Source of the DNA: an uncultured Veillonella sp.
GTDB taxonomy: Bacteria; Bacillota; Negativicutes; Veillonellales; Veillonellaceae
Direction: 5' to 3'
NCBI GenBank assembly: GCA_934202095.1
Contig: CAKPXN010000003.1
Span: forward strand, 17,948 to 81,947
Length of the DNA: 64,000 nucleotides
Below, piece after piece: positions 1 through 9,452 of the stretch (its first letter is position 1; every line of letters begins with the position of its first letter). A program made the position numbers and the translations under genes. Below the pieces are notes generated by a model that ran no database searches, was not told where the DNA came from, and saw only the letters and a program-made list of their open reading frames with translations.

Positions 1-1
1 T

Positions 2-1036
2 GATAAGTCCCGCTTTGCTCGTGAAGGCAGTGGTGCTGCTTATGAAGAAGCATTGCAACAAGCTAAATATGATGCTATCAATGGTTACTATACATTGATT
101 ATGTATCGTAACAAGGTTGACGTAGCGAACCAAGCGGTTAAGGATTATCAAGGTCATGTAGATAATGTTAAGGCTCAATATAATGTAGGCCTTGTAGCTA
201 ATTCTGATGTATTAGCGGCTGATACTAATTTGGCAGATTCTCAAACTAATCTTGTAAAAGCCCAAAATGCAGCGAATTTAGCGGAAGCGAACTTGAATTT
301 GGTGATTGCATACCCAGCACAAACATCTATTACAACAGCAGAACATGATTTACAATACAAACCATATGCAGTTACATTAGAGCAAGCTAAAGCGTATGCT
401 ATGCTTCATCGTTCTGTTCTTGTACAATCTGCGATGGCTGTAAAACAAGCTGAAGAGGCTTTAAAAGCTGAGAAAGCTGGCTATTTACCAACTGTAGGTG
501 TTGAAGCTGGCCGTGGCTATGCTGATCCAGATGGCTACTTTGGTACAAGCAGTAAATCTTGGCATATTGGCGCATCCGCTACCTGGAGTTTGTGGGATGG
601 GGGCCAAACACAAAATAAAATTAAGGTTGCTCAAGATACATTAGAAAAGGCTAAGGAAGCTAATCTAGCGGCTGTTGATAAGGTAAATCTTGCGGTTCAA
701 CAAGCATACCTTAATTTGCGTTCTGCAGAACAAACAATTCAAAGTACACAAACGGCAGTAAATCAAGGTCAAGAAAACTTCCGTATTGCAACCCTTCGTT
801 ATCGTGCTGGCGTAGGTACGAACCTTGATGTACTAGATGCGGAAACTAAATTGACAGAATCTCGTAATAACTACGTAGATGCGTTGTATAATTACAATGT
901 CAGCATTTCCGCTCTTGAACAAGCAACAGGTATTCCATTAGATACTCCTGTAGGTCAAGGGGCAAGTATTATTGCTAACAGCGGTGCTGTAGAACAATTA
1001 GCAGCATTAGCTTCAGCTACACTTGCAAAAAAATAA
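2..1036 (+). CDS. TolC-family outer-membrane efflux protein (5' partial)
   Basis: The frame is open from the first bases of the window, so the N terminus lies outside; 344 residues are visible. The sequence is the long-helix type of TolC/OEP proteins, with two repeated halves rich in Ala, Gln, Asn and Leu. A TWSLWDGGQTQNK segment at about visible residues 197-209 and RYRAGVGTNLDVLDAE at about 265-280 match conserved helix-turn regions of the family. TolC proteins form trimeric channels that span the outer membrane and end export pumps or type I secretion systems. No pump genes are visible here, so the partner is unknown. A strong terminator follows directly and separates it from tamB. Confidence 0.9.
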   Translation, partial: DKSRFAREGSGAAYEEALQQAKYDAINGYYTLIMYRNKVDVANQAVKDYQGHVDNVKAQYNVGLVANSDVLAADTNLADSQTNLVKAQNAANLAEANLNLVIAYPAQTSITTAEHDLQYKPYAVTLEQAKAYAMLHRSVLVQSAMAVKQAEEALKAEKAGYLPTVGVEAGRGYADPDGYFGTSSKSWHIGASATWSLWDGGQTQNKIKVAQDTLEKAKEANLAAVDKVNLAVQQAYLNLRSAEQTIQSTQTAVNQGQENFRIATLRYRAGVGTNLDVLDAETKLTESRNNYVDALYNYNVSISALEQATGIPLDTPVGQGASIIANSGAVEQLAALASATLAKK

Positions 1037-1062
1037 TCATAGAGATAATATACACTCTATTT

Positions 1063-1098
1063 AAAATGACGTCCGCTTCGGCGGTCGTCATTTTTTTA
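1063..1098 (+). terminator. Rho-independent terminator after the TolC-like gene
   Basis: AAATGACG and CGTCATTT enclose CCGC-TTCG-GCGG, a stable UUCG tetraloop hairpin, followed by a run of seven T. It ends the TolC-like transcript before tamB. Confidence 0.92.
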
Positions 1099-1223
1099 TA
1101 GTTGAATGAGCTGTATTACATTTTGATTTCATAAAATTTATACATCATATACTATTGAAATATCATAGAGTATGGTAATATTGATGTATAAATAAGCGTA
1201 ATTTTTTAGGTGTGGGGTTTCCT

Positions 1224-4200
1224 ATGACACGGAAAAAATGGTGCCTAATTGGTGCAGCAGTTTTAGGCTTGGGGGTAGCTGGAATAGCTACTTCCATCAA
1301 TCCAATTGCAGAGCGATATGTGGCGCCCATGGTACAGGAACAACTACATAATACAGTTAGAGGTACAATTCAGTATGATTCTATGCACATCGCTTGGAAT
1401 GGGGATGTAGTACTACAAAATGTATCATTAAGGGATGAAAATGACCATTTGGTAGCGGCCGTTCCGACTATGAATGTATCGATGAAATGGACATCTGTGC
1501 CATCTATTTTGATGGGGAACTCAGCTGGTGCAGCTATCGTTTCTACCATTACTTTGGAGCAACCAGACGTTCATGTGTGGCAATTAGCTGATGGGACTTG
1601 GAATGTAAATTCTTTATTAAAACCATCATCAAAAAATGATAAGAAATCTTTTGATGGCAATATCGTCGTTAATGATGCTACAGGTGCTGTTCGATTTAAA
1701 GATGGCAATGTACATAAGTTAGCCAATCTAGATGGTAATATAGCCTTAAATGTTGATGGTATGACAAAAGGAGCATTAAATGGACTTTTAGATGACCATT
1801 CGATTGCTGTTAATGGCTCTATCGACATGAATAAAATGGATGATTTTGATTTGTTTGTTCGAGCCGAGTCCGTTGATATATCAGGCATCATGAATATGGT
1901 TCCATCCAATAAAAATCTCTCTATAACATCTGGTATATTACATGATGTAAAAGCACAGATTACGGGGCGTGATGGCAAGTATTCAATGTCTGGTAATTTA
2001 GCCTTTGATGGCGTAGGTGGTACTTATAAAAATGGGCCTACTACATACCAAATTGGACAGGGCAATGGCAAGATTTTCTTCCAAAACAATACTGTTTTAA
2101 TCAGTCATAGTGGCTGGTATGTAAACGATCAAGCTGTTAAGGTTAATGGTTTAGTAACACTTAGTGATGACGTTGATTTAAATCTAAATGCTGTTGCGGA
2201 TTCCGTAGCATTAGAGGCTTTCACCAATAACCAATTTACCGGTACTATAGGTGGTCGCGTTCATATTGGAGGCACCAGTGTCAATCCAAATGTATCAGGT
2301 ACGATTAAGAGTAATGAGGTTTCTTATGACGACTATCGTATTGATAGTGGAGAGGCAAATTTTATTTATTCTGACGGCACAGTAGATATACGTGATGCTA
2401 CATTATATATTGGAGATGGCAGTGTAAACGGTAGGGGAAAATATAATGTCGATAGCGGTGATTTTTCTGTAGAGGGAACAATTCATAATGCTGAGATTGC
2501 ACCATTTACTCAAAATCTAGCAACCCCTATTAGTGGCATTGTAAATGGTGATTTTGCCGTTACCGGAAAAAATAGCAATATTACTGCTTTAGAAGGAAAT
2601 GTAGTCGGTTCTGCTATTTCGGCACGCGGTATCTCTCTCGATACGGCTAAACTTAGCTTTACAAAATCTGGTACGATTACAAATATTGCTGTCACAGGGG
2701 CTATGGGTAATGGTTTACTCAGTGGATATGGTACGATTGATAATAATAACTTAAATCTATCCCTATCGGCAGATTCTTTGGATGCGTCTAATTTTTCCAC
2801 CTTTGTAGGTAAAAGTATATCCGGTAATATTACTGGATATGCGTCAATCACAGGTGATTTGGACAATGTGTCAGTCACAGGTAGTATTACAAGTCCTGAG
2901 ATCATTTATGATGGTGCTCATTTTAATTCTATTAATGCAGGTTTTACTATTCAAAATCATATATTAGAATTAACCGATACATCTATAGGTGATGGGGATG
3001 GTGCTATTACTATAGGTGGGACACTTGATTTAAATTCTAATGCACTTAATATGCGGGCGCGTGCAAAAGCTGTTCGGATAGAGAACTTAATTAGGCCGTT
3101 TTCTGATGTTCCACTTACTGGTTGGTTTGAATCCGAAAATGAAATTCATGGCACTTTAGATAATCCATATGTTCAGGGCCGTGTTCATTTATATGACGGT
3201 TCTTATAATGGTAAATTGATTAGTGATGCAAAGGCTGATTATACATTAGAAAATAAGACTCTTACATTACCTAGCTTTACTATTCAAGGGTATGGGGCCG
3301 TTATTCAAGGCTCTGGTACTGTATCAGAAGATGCCCTAAATATCGATTTAGAAGGTAAAGATATAGATATTGGCAGGTTATTAGTCAATACTGATTATGA
3401 TGTAAAGGGCTATGTACAAGCTAAGGGGCATATTGGTGGCTCTTTATACAATCCTAATTTTAATGGATCTGTTACATCTAACTTCTTAACTATTAATGGC
3501 GAAGGTATTACCAATATTTCTGGTACATTATATGCAGATAAAACCGTCGTTAATTTAGAAAAATTTGAATTTGATGAAGAACAAGGTGGCCATTATATGG
3601 CCCGTGCAGGTATGTCTACGGTGGGCGACAAGAGATTATTTGGTACACTCGAGGTCTCAAATGGCCGTGTAAACAACCTATTGTCCTTGCTTGGTAAACC
3701 TGTTGATAAATTAGATGGATCGTTAAGTGGTACTGTTGATTTGGGAGGCACCTATGGTAATCCAAGCCTTAATGTGGTGGGTTCAATTAAGGATGTAACT
3801 ATTGATACGAAGGTAGTAGGCGATGCAACGATAGATGCCAGTCTAGAAAATCGTAAGTTTAAAATTCGCACATTAAAATTACCTGTTGATGATGGACTTA
3901 TTGCTGCTGGTGGTACTGTTGATTTAGATGGTGATGCAGATTTACAAATTGCAGTTCGCGATGTTGATATAGAACCATTCTTACCGCTTATTGGTGATAA
4001 TATTAATGCGACTGGTTCCATTACCGGTGTTATCAATATGACAGGGGCTACAAAAAATCCTAAGGTTGAATTGTCCGCGAGCCTTGCCAATGGTTCTTAT
4101 AATGGTATCGATATTGATCAAGGATTCGTATTGGCAACCATGGAAAATCATGTTATTAACGTTCAACGTATTCAAGGGGTTAAAGGCGACTATAAGCTAA

Positions 4201-5513
4201 GTGCATATGGTAAGATTCCTCTAGCCGCGTTGTATACGACTGGGTATCTCGATGCGAATGATTCTAAAGCGATGGATATGACTATTGACTTTAATGAAGC
4301 CGATATGGCTGTTATCCCTTTGATTACTCCTACCGTGAAAGAAGCAACTGGAGCGCTAAAAGGTCTTGTTCATGTAACGGGGACTATTGATCAGCCAGAG
4401 GCTTATGGTACAGTATCTGTTCGCAATGGTACGATGAAGATAAAGACCATAGGTAATGAGTTTAAAGACATTGATGGGGATTTGATTTTCTCAGGACAAC
4501 AAGCTGATTTCCAATCACGCATATCTGCTGGCAAAGGTACTGCGGGCTTAGCGGCAAAGGTTAATTGGACAGGTCACGAGATGACTAATTATCGTATGGC
4601 TATTCAATTGGATGGATTTGATTTAGCTAATGAGTATATATCAGGACCACTACAAGGTGAGTTATATATCGCTGAGAAAAATGGTATCCCTACACTTATG
4701 GGTAATCTAAATCTAGAGAATATGAAGTTCAAAATTCCACTTTCCTTAGAAACTAGTGAAAGCACGCGTGATTTGGGGATTGATGTTAACGTACATGCTG
4801 GTAAAAATGTACGACTCTACGATAGAACCTTGTATAATATGCGTATTAGTGGAGATGTTCATTTTGGGGGCTCTGTACTTAATCCTACATCCAGTGGACA
4901 GTTCAATGTGGTGAGCGGTACGTTTAAATATTTAAGCCATACCTTTGATATTACGAAGGGAACTGCAACCTTTACATCTGGATCGTACTTACCTATGCTT
5001 CAGCTTGATGCGGAAACAACTGTAGGTACCTATAATATCTATCTTGGTGTGAAAGGTACTGTGGATCATATGGATTTAACGCTTAAATCAGAACCTTCAT
5101 TATCTCGAAAACAAATAATTTCTATGTTGACCTTTGGTCGAGGGGAACCATCGAATAGTAGTACAATTACCAATGAAGATGCAAATGCATTAGCGGTAGC
5201 GAGTGCACAAATGTTTGCCTTTGGTTACGTACAAGATGCGGTGCAAAATGCATTAGGTTTAGATCGTGTTAATATTACGACAGGTTCTATAGATCCTAAT
5301 GAACCTACTAGTAGGGAAACATCAGGAAATTATAATATCGAAATTGGTAAGTATGTCTTGCCGAGAACGATGATTACCTATACTCAAGGTATCAATAATA
5401 AGCAAAATAAATATGGTATTGAATATTCGTTGCGTCGAAGTGTTAAGTTTAATGCTTGGCATACGTCTCAAGGTAGTACATACTTTGGTGGACGTTGGAC
5501 ACGAGAATTCTAG
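1224..5513 (+). CDS. tamB: TamB-like translocation and assembly protein (DUF490)
   Basis: About 1429 residues, made mostly of repeating beta-rich segments with Gly/Asp/Asn turns (recurrent GSVNGRG- and GGTVDLDG-like pieces), as in the AsmA/TamB family of long beta-helical proteins that bridge the envelope. An N-terminal membrane anchor (CLIGAAVLGLGVAGIA) is visible. The C-terminal 300 residues match the TamB/DUF490 domain and end in Arg-Glu-Phe, a typical C-terminal aromatic. TamB proteins assist outer-membrane protein assembly or phospholipid transport. No TamA gene is seen; bamA is the next gene, so this protein may work with BamA. ATG 1224 is preferred over the in-frame GTG 1212 because AGGTG at 1208-1212 is correctly spaced for it. 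Confidence 0.93.
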   Translation: MTRKKWCLIGAAVLGLGVAGIATSINPIAERYVAPMVQEQLHNTVRGTIQYDSMHIAWNGDVVLQNVSLRDENDHLVAAVPTMNVSMKWTSVPSILMGNSAGAAIVSTITLEQPDVHVWQLADGTWNVNSLLKPSSKNDKKSFDGNIVVNDATGAVRFKDGNVHKLANLDGNIALNVDGMTKGALNGLLDDHSIAVNGSIDMNKMDDFDLFVRAESVDISGIMNMVPSNKNLSITSGILHDVKAQITGRDGKYSMSGNLAFDGVGGTYKNGPTTYQIGQGNGKIFFQNNTVLISHSGWYVNDQAVKVNGLVTLSDDVDLNLNAVADSVALEAFTNNQFTGTIGGRVHIGGTSVNPNVSGTIKSNEVSYDDYRIDSGEANFIYSDGTVDIRDATLYIGDGSVNGRGKYNVDSGDFSVEGTIHNAEIAPFTQNLATPISGIVNGDFAVTGKNSNITALEGNVVGSAISARGISLDTAKLSFTKSGTITNIAVTGAMGNGLLSGYGTIDNNNLNLSLSADSLDASNFSTFVGKSISGNITGYASITGDLDNVSVTGSITSPEIIYDGAHFNSINAGFTIQNHILELTDTSIGDGDGAITIGGTLDLNSNALNMRARAKAVRIENLIRPFSDVPLTGWFESENEIHGTLDNPYVQGRVHLYDGSYNGKLISDAKADYTLENKTLTLPSFTIQGYGAVIQGSGTVSEDALNIDLEGKDIDIGRLLVNTDYDVKGYVQAKGHIGGSLYNPNFNGSVTSNFLTINGEGITNISGTLYADKTVVNLEKFEFDEEQGGHYMARAGMSTVGDKRLFGTLEVSNGRVNNLLSLLGKPVDKLDGSLSGTVDLGGTYGNPSLNVVGSIKDVTIDTKVVGDATIDASLENRKFKIRTLKLPVDDGLIAAGGTVDLDGDADLQIAVRDVDIEPFLPLIGDNINATGSITGVINMTGATKNPKVELSASLANGSYNGIDIDQGFVLATMENHVINVQRIQGVKGDYKLSAYGKIPLAALYTTGYLDANDSKAMDMTIDFNEADMAVIPLITPTVKEATGALKGLVHVTGTIDQPEAYGTVSVRNGTMKIKTIGNEFKDIDGDLIFSGQQADFQSRISAGKGTAGLAAKVNWTGHEMTNYRMAIQLDGFDLANEYISGPLQGELYIAEKNGIPTLMGNLNLENMKFKIPLSLETSESTRDLGIDVNVHAGKNVRLYDRTLYNMRISGDVHFGGSVLNPTSSGQFNVVSGTFKYLSHTFDITKGTATFTSGSYLPMLQLDAETTVGTYNIYLGVKGTVDHMDLTLKSEPSLSRKQIISMLTFGRGEPSNSSTITNEDANALAVASAQMFAFGYVQDAVQNALGLDRVNITTGSIDPNEPTSRETSGNYNIEIGKYVLPRTMITYTQGINNKQNKYGIEYSLRRSVKFNAWHTSQGSTYFGGRWTREF

Positions 5514-5517
5514 TGAT

Positions 5518-5568
5518 ATGACTATAATGAAGGAACTGAATAAGCACCTTCATTATAGTCATTTTAAT
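5518..5568 (+). terminator. Terminator after tamB
   Basis: A perfect 16-bp inverted repeat (ATGACTATAATGAAGG with CCTTCATTATAGTCAT, loop of 13) is followed by TTTTAATTT. It separates tamB from bamA, so bamA is probably transcribed from its own promoter; a TATAAT at 5615-5620 is a possible -10 box with no convincing -35 box. Confidence 0.85.
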
Positions 5569-5668
5569 TTCATAAAATTGAATTATAGTAGTACTAATTC
5601 CCAGTATTATATGATATAATAATAAAGATTTAATACTCTTTAAAGAGGGATAATTTTAGGAGGATTTT

Positions 5669-7846
5669 ATGTTAACAAGCAAAGCCTATAAACGTATGCT
5701 AGCAGCATCTGTGTTGACTGCCGTTATGGGTACAGGCAGTGTTTTTGCTGCAGAGGTACAAGCAGGCTATACACCAGATATGAATGCAACTGCTACTGCA
5801 GATACTGCAACAACTGACGATACGATTACAAAAGCAGCTGTATACAATGCTGGTAAAGAAAAAGGTACTAATACACAAGATGATACTGATGCGGCTATTT
5901 TAGCAGCACGTGGTGATACAACATTATCCACTGATGGTACAGTTGTGCAAGGTTCCGATGGAACTGTTACCGTAAATAATGGAGCATTAAAAACTGACGA
6001 TAAACAAGTTAAAATGGTTTCTAAAACTACAGCTGGTACAGACTTAGATAAGGTTGCAGAAAATGGACAAGCACAAGCTGTAACATCCGTTGAGGCCCAA
6101 TATGTTACCGGTGTTAGCGCTGATTCCGTTAATCCATTTGTAGGTAAAACTATTACTGGTTTATCTATTTCTGGTGTTTCTGCAGAACAAGCAGCTCAAT
6201 TGATGACATTATTGTCCGAAAAGGTAGGCGACGCTGTTTCTGTTGATGGTGTATTTAAAGACGTACAAAACTTGGGTAATAGCGGTTATTTCTCTGAAGT
6301 GAACCCAATCTTTACATCTGTTCCAGAAGGCGTAAAAATTGACTTTGCTGTAGTAACTAATCCAGTGGTACATGGCATTGTTTTTGAAGGTAACTCCGTA
6401 TACACTTCCGATGTATTAACTAAATATATGGCTATTCCTGAAGGCCAAATTATGAACTCCGTATACGTAGGCCAAAAGGTACAAGGTATCAACGCAGCAT
6501 ATGCTCGTGATGGTTATATGCTAGCTCATGTAGACGGTATCGCTGTAGATGACAATGGTATGATTCATATCCATATCGTGGAAGGCATCGTAGAAGATAT
6601 TGTACCAGCTGGTAATAAGAAAACTCGTAACAAAGTTATCACTCGTGAATTCGTACAAAAAACAGGTAAACCATTCAATAAATTCTTGGTTCGTCGTTCC
6701 GTAGAACGCGTATACAACTTGGGTTTCTTTGATGATGTAAATGTACGTATGTTACCAGGTGAAAAAGATCCTAACAATGTAATTATCGAAATTGACGTAT
6801 TGGAACATAAAACAGGTACAATCACATTAGGTGCCGGTTATTCTAAATCCGATGGCTTGATGGGTATCGTTGAATTTGGTGAAGATAACCTTCGCGGCAC
6901 AGGTGATAAATTTAAAGTTCACTGGGAAATTGGTGGTAAGAAGAAGTATAAAAACTACCAAATTTCTTACTTGAAACCTTGGATTGACCACAGAGGTACT
7001 TCTCTTGGCTTCTCCTTCTTCAACCGTGAAGATGAATACACTGACTATGATAGCGATGGTAGCGAAGTAGCAGAATACAACAAAAAATCCAAAGGTTTTA
7101 ATATCTCCTTTGGTCGTCAAACAGGCGAATATACACGCGACTACTTAACACTCGAATCTCGTTCCGATAAATACAAATGGGATAATGACGATAGCTCCGG
7201 TTTCCGCTATGATGCTGGTGCTGGTGCAGGTCCTAATAATAGATGGAACAACGGTTCATATGATTTTGCTGGCATGGATTATGTAGGCAAAAACTTTGGT
7301 CGTATCAATTCCATTACATGGCAAAAGGTATATGACTCCCGCGATAACATCTATGAACCAACTCGTGGTCGTCGTATTTCCTACACTGCACAATGGGCTG
7401 GTCATGGCTTAGGCGGTGACTTTGATTTCTACAAGTTCACAGCTGAAATGCGTGCATACAAAAAAGTAGGCTCCAAAAATGTATTGGCCTTCCGTGCACG
7501 CGGTGGTTTCATCCAAGGCGATGCACCATATAGCCAGTTGTTTACATTAGGTGGCGCAGATACATTACGTGGTTATGAAGATGATCAATTCCGCGGTAAG
7601 AATATGTACAATGCGACATTGGAATTCCGGTTCCCTATCGTGAAAAAGGTAAGTGGCGTATTATTTACTGATATTGGTGATGCTTGGGATGCTCCTAATG
7701 TTCCTTGGTATAAAAATACTAAGAGCTTTAACTATGGCGTTGGTGCCGGTGTTCGTATCACTACACCAATCGGTCCTGTTAAACTCGACTATGGTATTGG
7801 CAAGGATAAGAAGAAATTCCACTTCAGCTTTGGTACACAATTCTAA
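5669..7846 (+). CDS. bamA: BamA/Omp85 outer-membrane protein assembly factor
   Basis: 725 residues with an AGGAGG ribosome-binding site 7 nt upstream. Order: signal peptide (about 1-28, ending VFAAE); a low-complexity Ala/Thr/Asp/Gly segment to about 150; three POTRA-like repeats (about 155-380); then the 16-strand Omp85 barrel. The barrel carries the family motif TLRGYEDDQF at about 632 (the L6 VRGF/Y element) and ends in GTQF, a C-terminal Phe beta-signal. BamA folds and inserts beta-barrel proteins into the outer membrane. It has fewer POTRA domains than the five of E. coli, and the long N-terminal extension is unusual. Downstream lie three Skp-like chaperone genes, consistent with one outer-membrane protein assembly unit. 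Confidence 0.96.
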   Translation: MLTSKAYKRMLAASVLTAVMGTGSVFAAEVQAGYTPDMNATATADTATTDDTITKAAVYNAGKEKGTNTQDDTDAAILAARGDTTLSTDGTVVQGSDGTVTVNNGALKTDDKQVKMVSKTTAGTDLDKVAENGQAQAVTSVEAQYVTGVSADSVNPFVGKTITGLSISGVSAEQAAQLMTLLSEKVGDAVSVDGVFKDVQNLGNSGYFSEVNPIFTSVPEGVKIDFAVVTNPVVHGIVFEGNSVYTSDVLTKYMAIPEGQIMNSVYVGQKVQGINAAYARDGYMLAHVDGIAVDDNGMIHIHIVEGIVEDIVPAGNKKTRNKVITREFVQKTGKPFNKFLVRRSVERVYNLGFFDDVNVRMLPGEKDPNNVIIEIDVLEHKTGTITLGAGYSKSDGLMGIVEFGEDNLRGTGDKFKVHWEIGGKKKYKNYQISYLKPWIDHRGTSLGFSFFNREDEYTDYDSDGSEVAEYNKKSKGFNISFGRQTGEYTRDYLTLESRSDKYKWDNDDSSGFRYDAGAGAGPNNRWNNGSYDFAGMDYVGKNFGRINSITWQKVYDSRDNIYEPTRGRRISYTAQWAGHGLGGDFDFYKFTAEMRAYKKVGSKNVLAFRARGGFIQGDAPYSQLFTLGGADTLRGYEDDQFRGKNMYNATLEFRFPIVKKVSGVLFTDIGDAWDAPNVPWYKNTKSFNYGVGAGVRITTPIGPVKLDYGIGKDKKKFHFSFGTQF

Positions 7847-7861
7847 TATTGAGACGTATTA

Positions 7862-7897
7862 TGGTGAAAGCACCTTCTTTAGAGGGGGCTTTCACCA
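7862..7897 (+). promoter_or_regulatory. Hairpin between bamA and the first OmpH gene
   Basis: A 10-bp stem (TGGTGAAAGC with GCTTTCACCA) encloses a 16-nt loop region that can pair further. No T run follows, so it is unlikely to be a full terminator; it may protect the bamA mRNA 3' end or reduce read-through. Confidence 0.6.
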
Positions 7898-7954
7898 ATA
7901 TCTCTATTATGGCACTCATAGTGCGTAGATTAACAGAAATGAGGAATGTTCATT

Positions 7955-8437
7955 ATGATGAGAATGATGAATAACAAGAAGAATGTAAAAATATTCTCCA
8001 TTGTTATTGCTGCGATTTTTATTATTGGTATTGGTGCATTAGCATATACACAAATGGCTACACCTGGTACTAGCTCTGCTAGTAATGTTGGTGTTATCGA
8101 CATGAGCCGATTAGATAATCCTGAAAATCCTGTATATGTGAAAGCTGCTAAGGAATTTACCGATTATCGTAGCCAAGTAGCTGCGGATATGCAAGCGAAG
8201 GTTGATGCTGCGCAAGATGATGCAACAAAAGCAAAAATCAAACAAGAAGCACAAGCTAATGTAGAAAAGAAAATGGAAGAAATGAATAAACAAATGGCAG
8301 ATAAAACGATGGAAGTGGCCAAATCTGTTGGCGATGCTAAAGGTTTATCTGTAGTTCTTCCTAAAGATGCTGTTCTTTATGGTGGTGTAGATATTACAGA
8401 CCAAGTACTTAAGAAACTCGCAGCTGATGCAAAATAA
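7955..8437 (+). CDS. Skp/OmpH-family periplasmic chaperone, paralogue 1
   Basis: About 160 residues. An N-terminal hydrophobic segment (residues 10-30) is either an uncleaved anchor or a signal peptide ending near ALA. After it comes a VGVIDMSRL strand typical of OmpH proteins, a charged Lys/Gln/Glu/Ala coiled-coil arm, and a closing YGGVDITDQVLKKL motif, which is the usual C-terminal signature of the family. Skp trimers hold unfolded outer-membrane proteins on their way to BamA. ATG 7955 is chosen because GAGGAA at 7941-7946 is 8 nt upstream; the in-frame ATG 7946 overlaps that site. It is the first of three adjacent paralogues directly after bamA. Confidence 0.88.
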   Translation: MMRMMNNKKNVKIFSIVIAAIFIIGIGALAYTQMATPGTSSASNVGVIDMSRLDNPENPVYVKAAKEFTDYRSQVAADMQAKVDAAQDDATKAKIKQEAQANVEKKMEEMNKQMADKTMEVAKSVGDAKGLSVVLPKDAVLYGGVDITDQVLKKLAADAK

Positions 8438-8473
8438 TAACGATACGATAGTAATCGGATAAGGGTGAGCCGT

Positions 8474-9442
8474 ATGAAGCTAAATAAACGGTATATAGGA
8501 TTATTTCTGTTTTTAGCAGCTGCACTAATTGCGATGTATGGAGGCTATGGATTTATTACTAATCGGCAATCTTCAGAAGGGCCATCTATTGGGGTAGTAC
8601 AAATAGATGATGTACTAGAATTTAATCCTTCTTATGAAGATTATAAAAATGCAAAAACAGAGTTGGAACAGCTCAAATCACAATATGCCTTAGAACAAGA
8701 GGCGTTGAATACCAAGTCTGATCTGCAAAATGAACAGCTTAAATCCTTGTCTCTAGATACGACATTGTCGGATGCGTTAAATGTGGAATTACAAACGCGT
8801 ATTGCGACAAAGCAAAATCAACTTAATGCACAACTAGATGCGAAACGAGCTGAATTAGTAAAAAAATACATGGAAGAACTCAAGGTTGCTAACAAGGGGT
8901 ATGACTTAGAGATTGTAAATCTACAGTTACAACTATATGCTTTTGATAGCCGTGTTTATATCGATGATGCACAGAAAGAGGCAGCGCAAGCCGAAAAAGC
9001 TGAATTAGAAAGCCGCCTTGAAAGCTTGCTAGCTAAACGTAAACCGTCCAATTTTGATATGGATTCTATACGAGCTAAAGTAGATGCAGAATTAAAACCT
9101 ATCCGTGATGCAGGGGAACAAGAACTTAAACAATATGCCGAATCTCTACAAGCCGAACTTGCAAAAAAACGTGATACAATGATGCAAAATCAAGCAAAGG
9201 CTATTGTATCAACAAATAATTTGCCAGTCCCTCAAGAGTGGAATGATAGTTGGGCCAAAAAATTGTCGGATAAAGAGGCAGAGGTGAATGCACTTCATGA
9301 AGCAATTTTAGAAGATGTGCGCATGCGCGTTGCTATCATTGCTCAAGAACGTCATTTAGACCTTGTTTTGATAGATCATGGTGGAAATATTAAAGGGCTG
9401 GATATAACAGATGCTGTTAAGGCATCATATCGAGTTCAGTAA
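8474..9442 (+). CDS. Skp/OmpH-like coiled-coil protein, paralogue 2 (long form)
   Basis: 322 residues, about twice the usual Skp length. It begins with a positively charged N terminus and one membrane segment (about 8-28). The IGVVQIDDVLEF strand marks the start of the OmpH-like part, and LVLIDHGGNIKGLDITDAV closes it. Between them is a long, strongly charged coiled coil that appears to hold two arm-like repeats. The likely role is a membrane-anchored chaperone or scaffold for outer-membrane proteins; its specific function is not known. Start ATG 8474 has AAGGG 8 nt upstream; a GTG at 8465 lies inside that site. It is sandwiched between the other two paralogues in the same operon. Confidence 0.75.
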   Translation: MKLNKRYIGLFLFLAAALIAMYGGYGFITNRQSSEGPSIGVVQIDDVLEFNPSYEDYKNAKTELEQLKSQYALEQEALNTKSDLQNEQLKSLSLDTTLSDALNVELQTRIATKQNQLNAQLDAKRAELVKKYMEELKVANKGYDLEIVNLQLQLYAFDSRVYIDDAQKEAAQAEKAELESRLESLLAKRKPSNFDMDSIRAKVDAELKPIRDAGEQELKQYAESLQAELAKKRDTMMQNQAKAIVSTNNLPVPQEWNDSWAKKLSDKEAEVNALHEAILEDVRMRVAIIAQERHLDLVLIDHGGNIKGLDITDAVKASYRVQ

Positions 9443-9452
9443 GGAGTATATG

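Noticed and set aside
1155-1183. TTGAAA with TAATAT as a tamB promoter
   Set aside because: The spacer would be 15 bp; the region is AT-rich, and nothing distinguishes it from chance.
5413-5619. 68-codon frame across the end of tamB
   Set aside because: It lies largely inside tamB in another frame and runs through the terminator hairpin.
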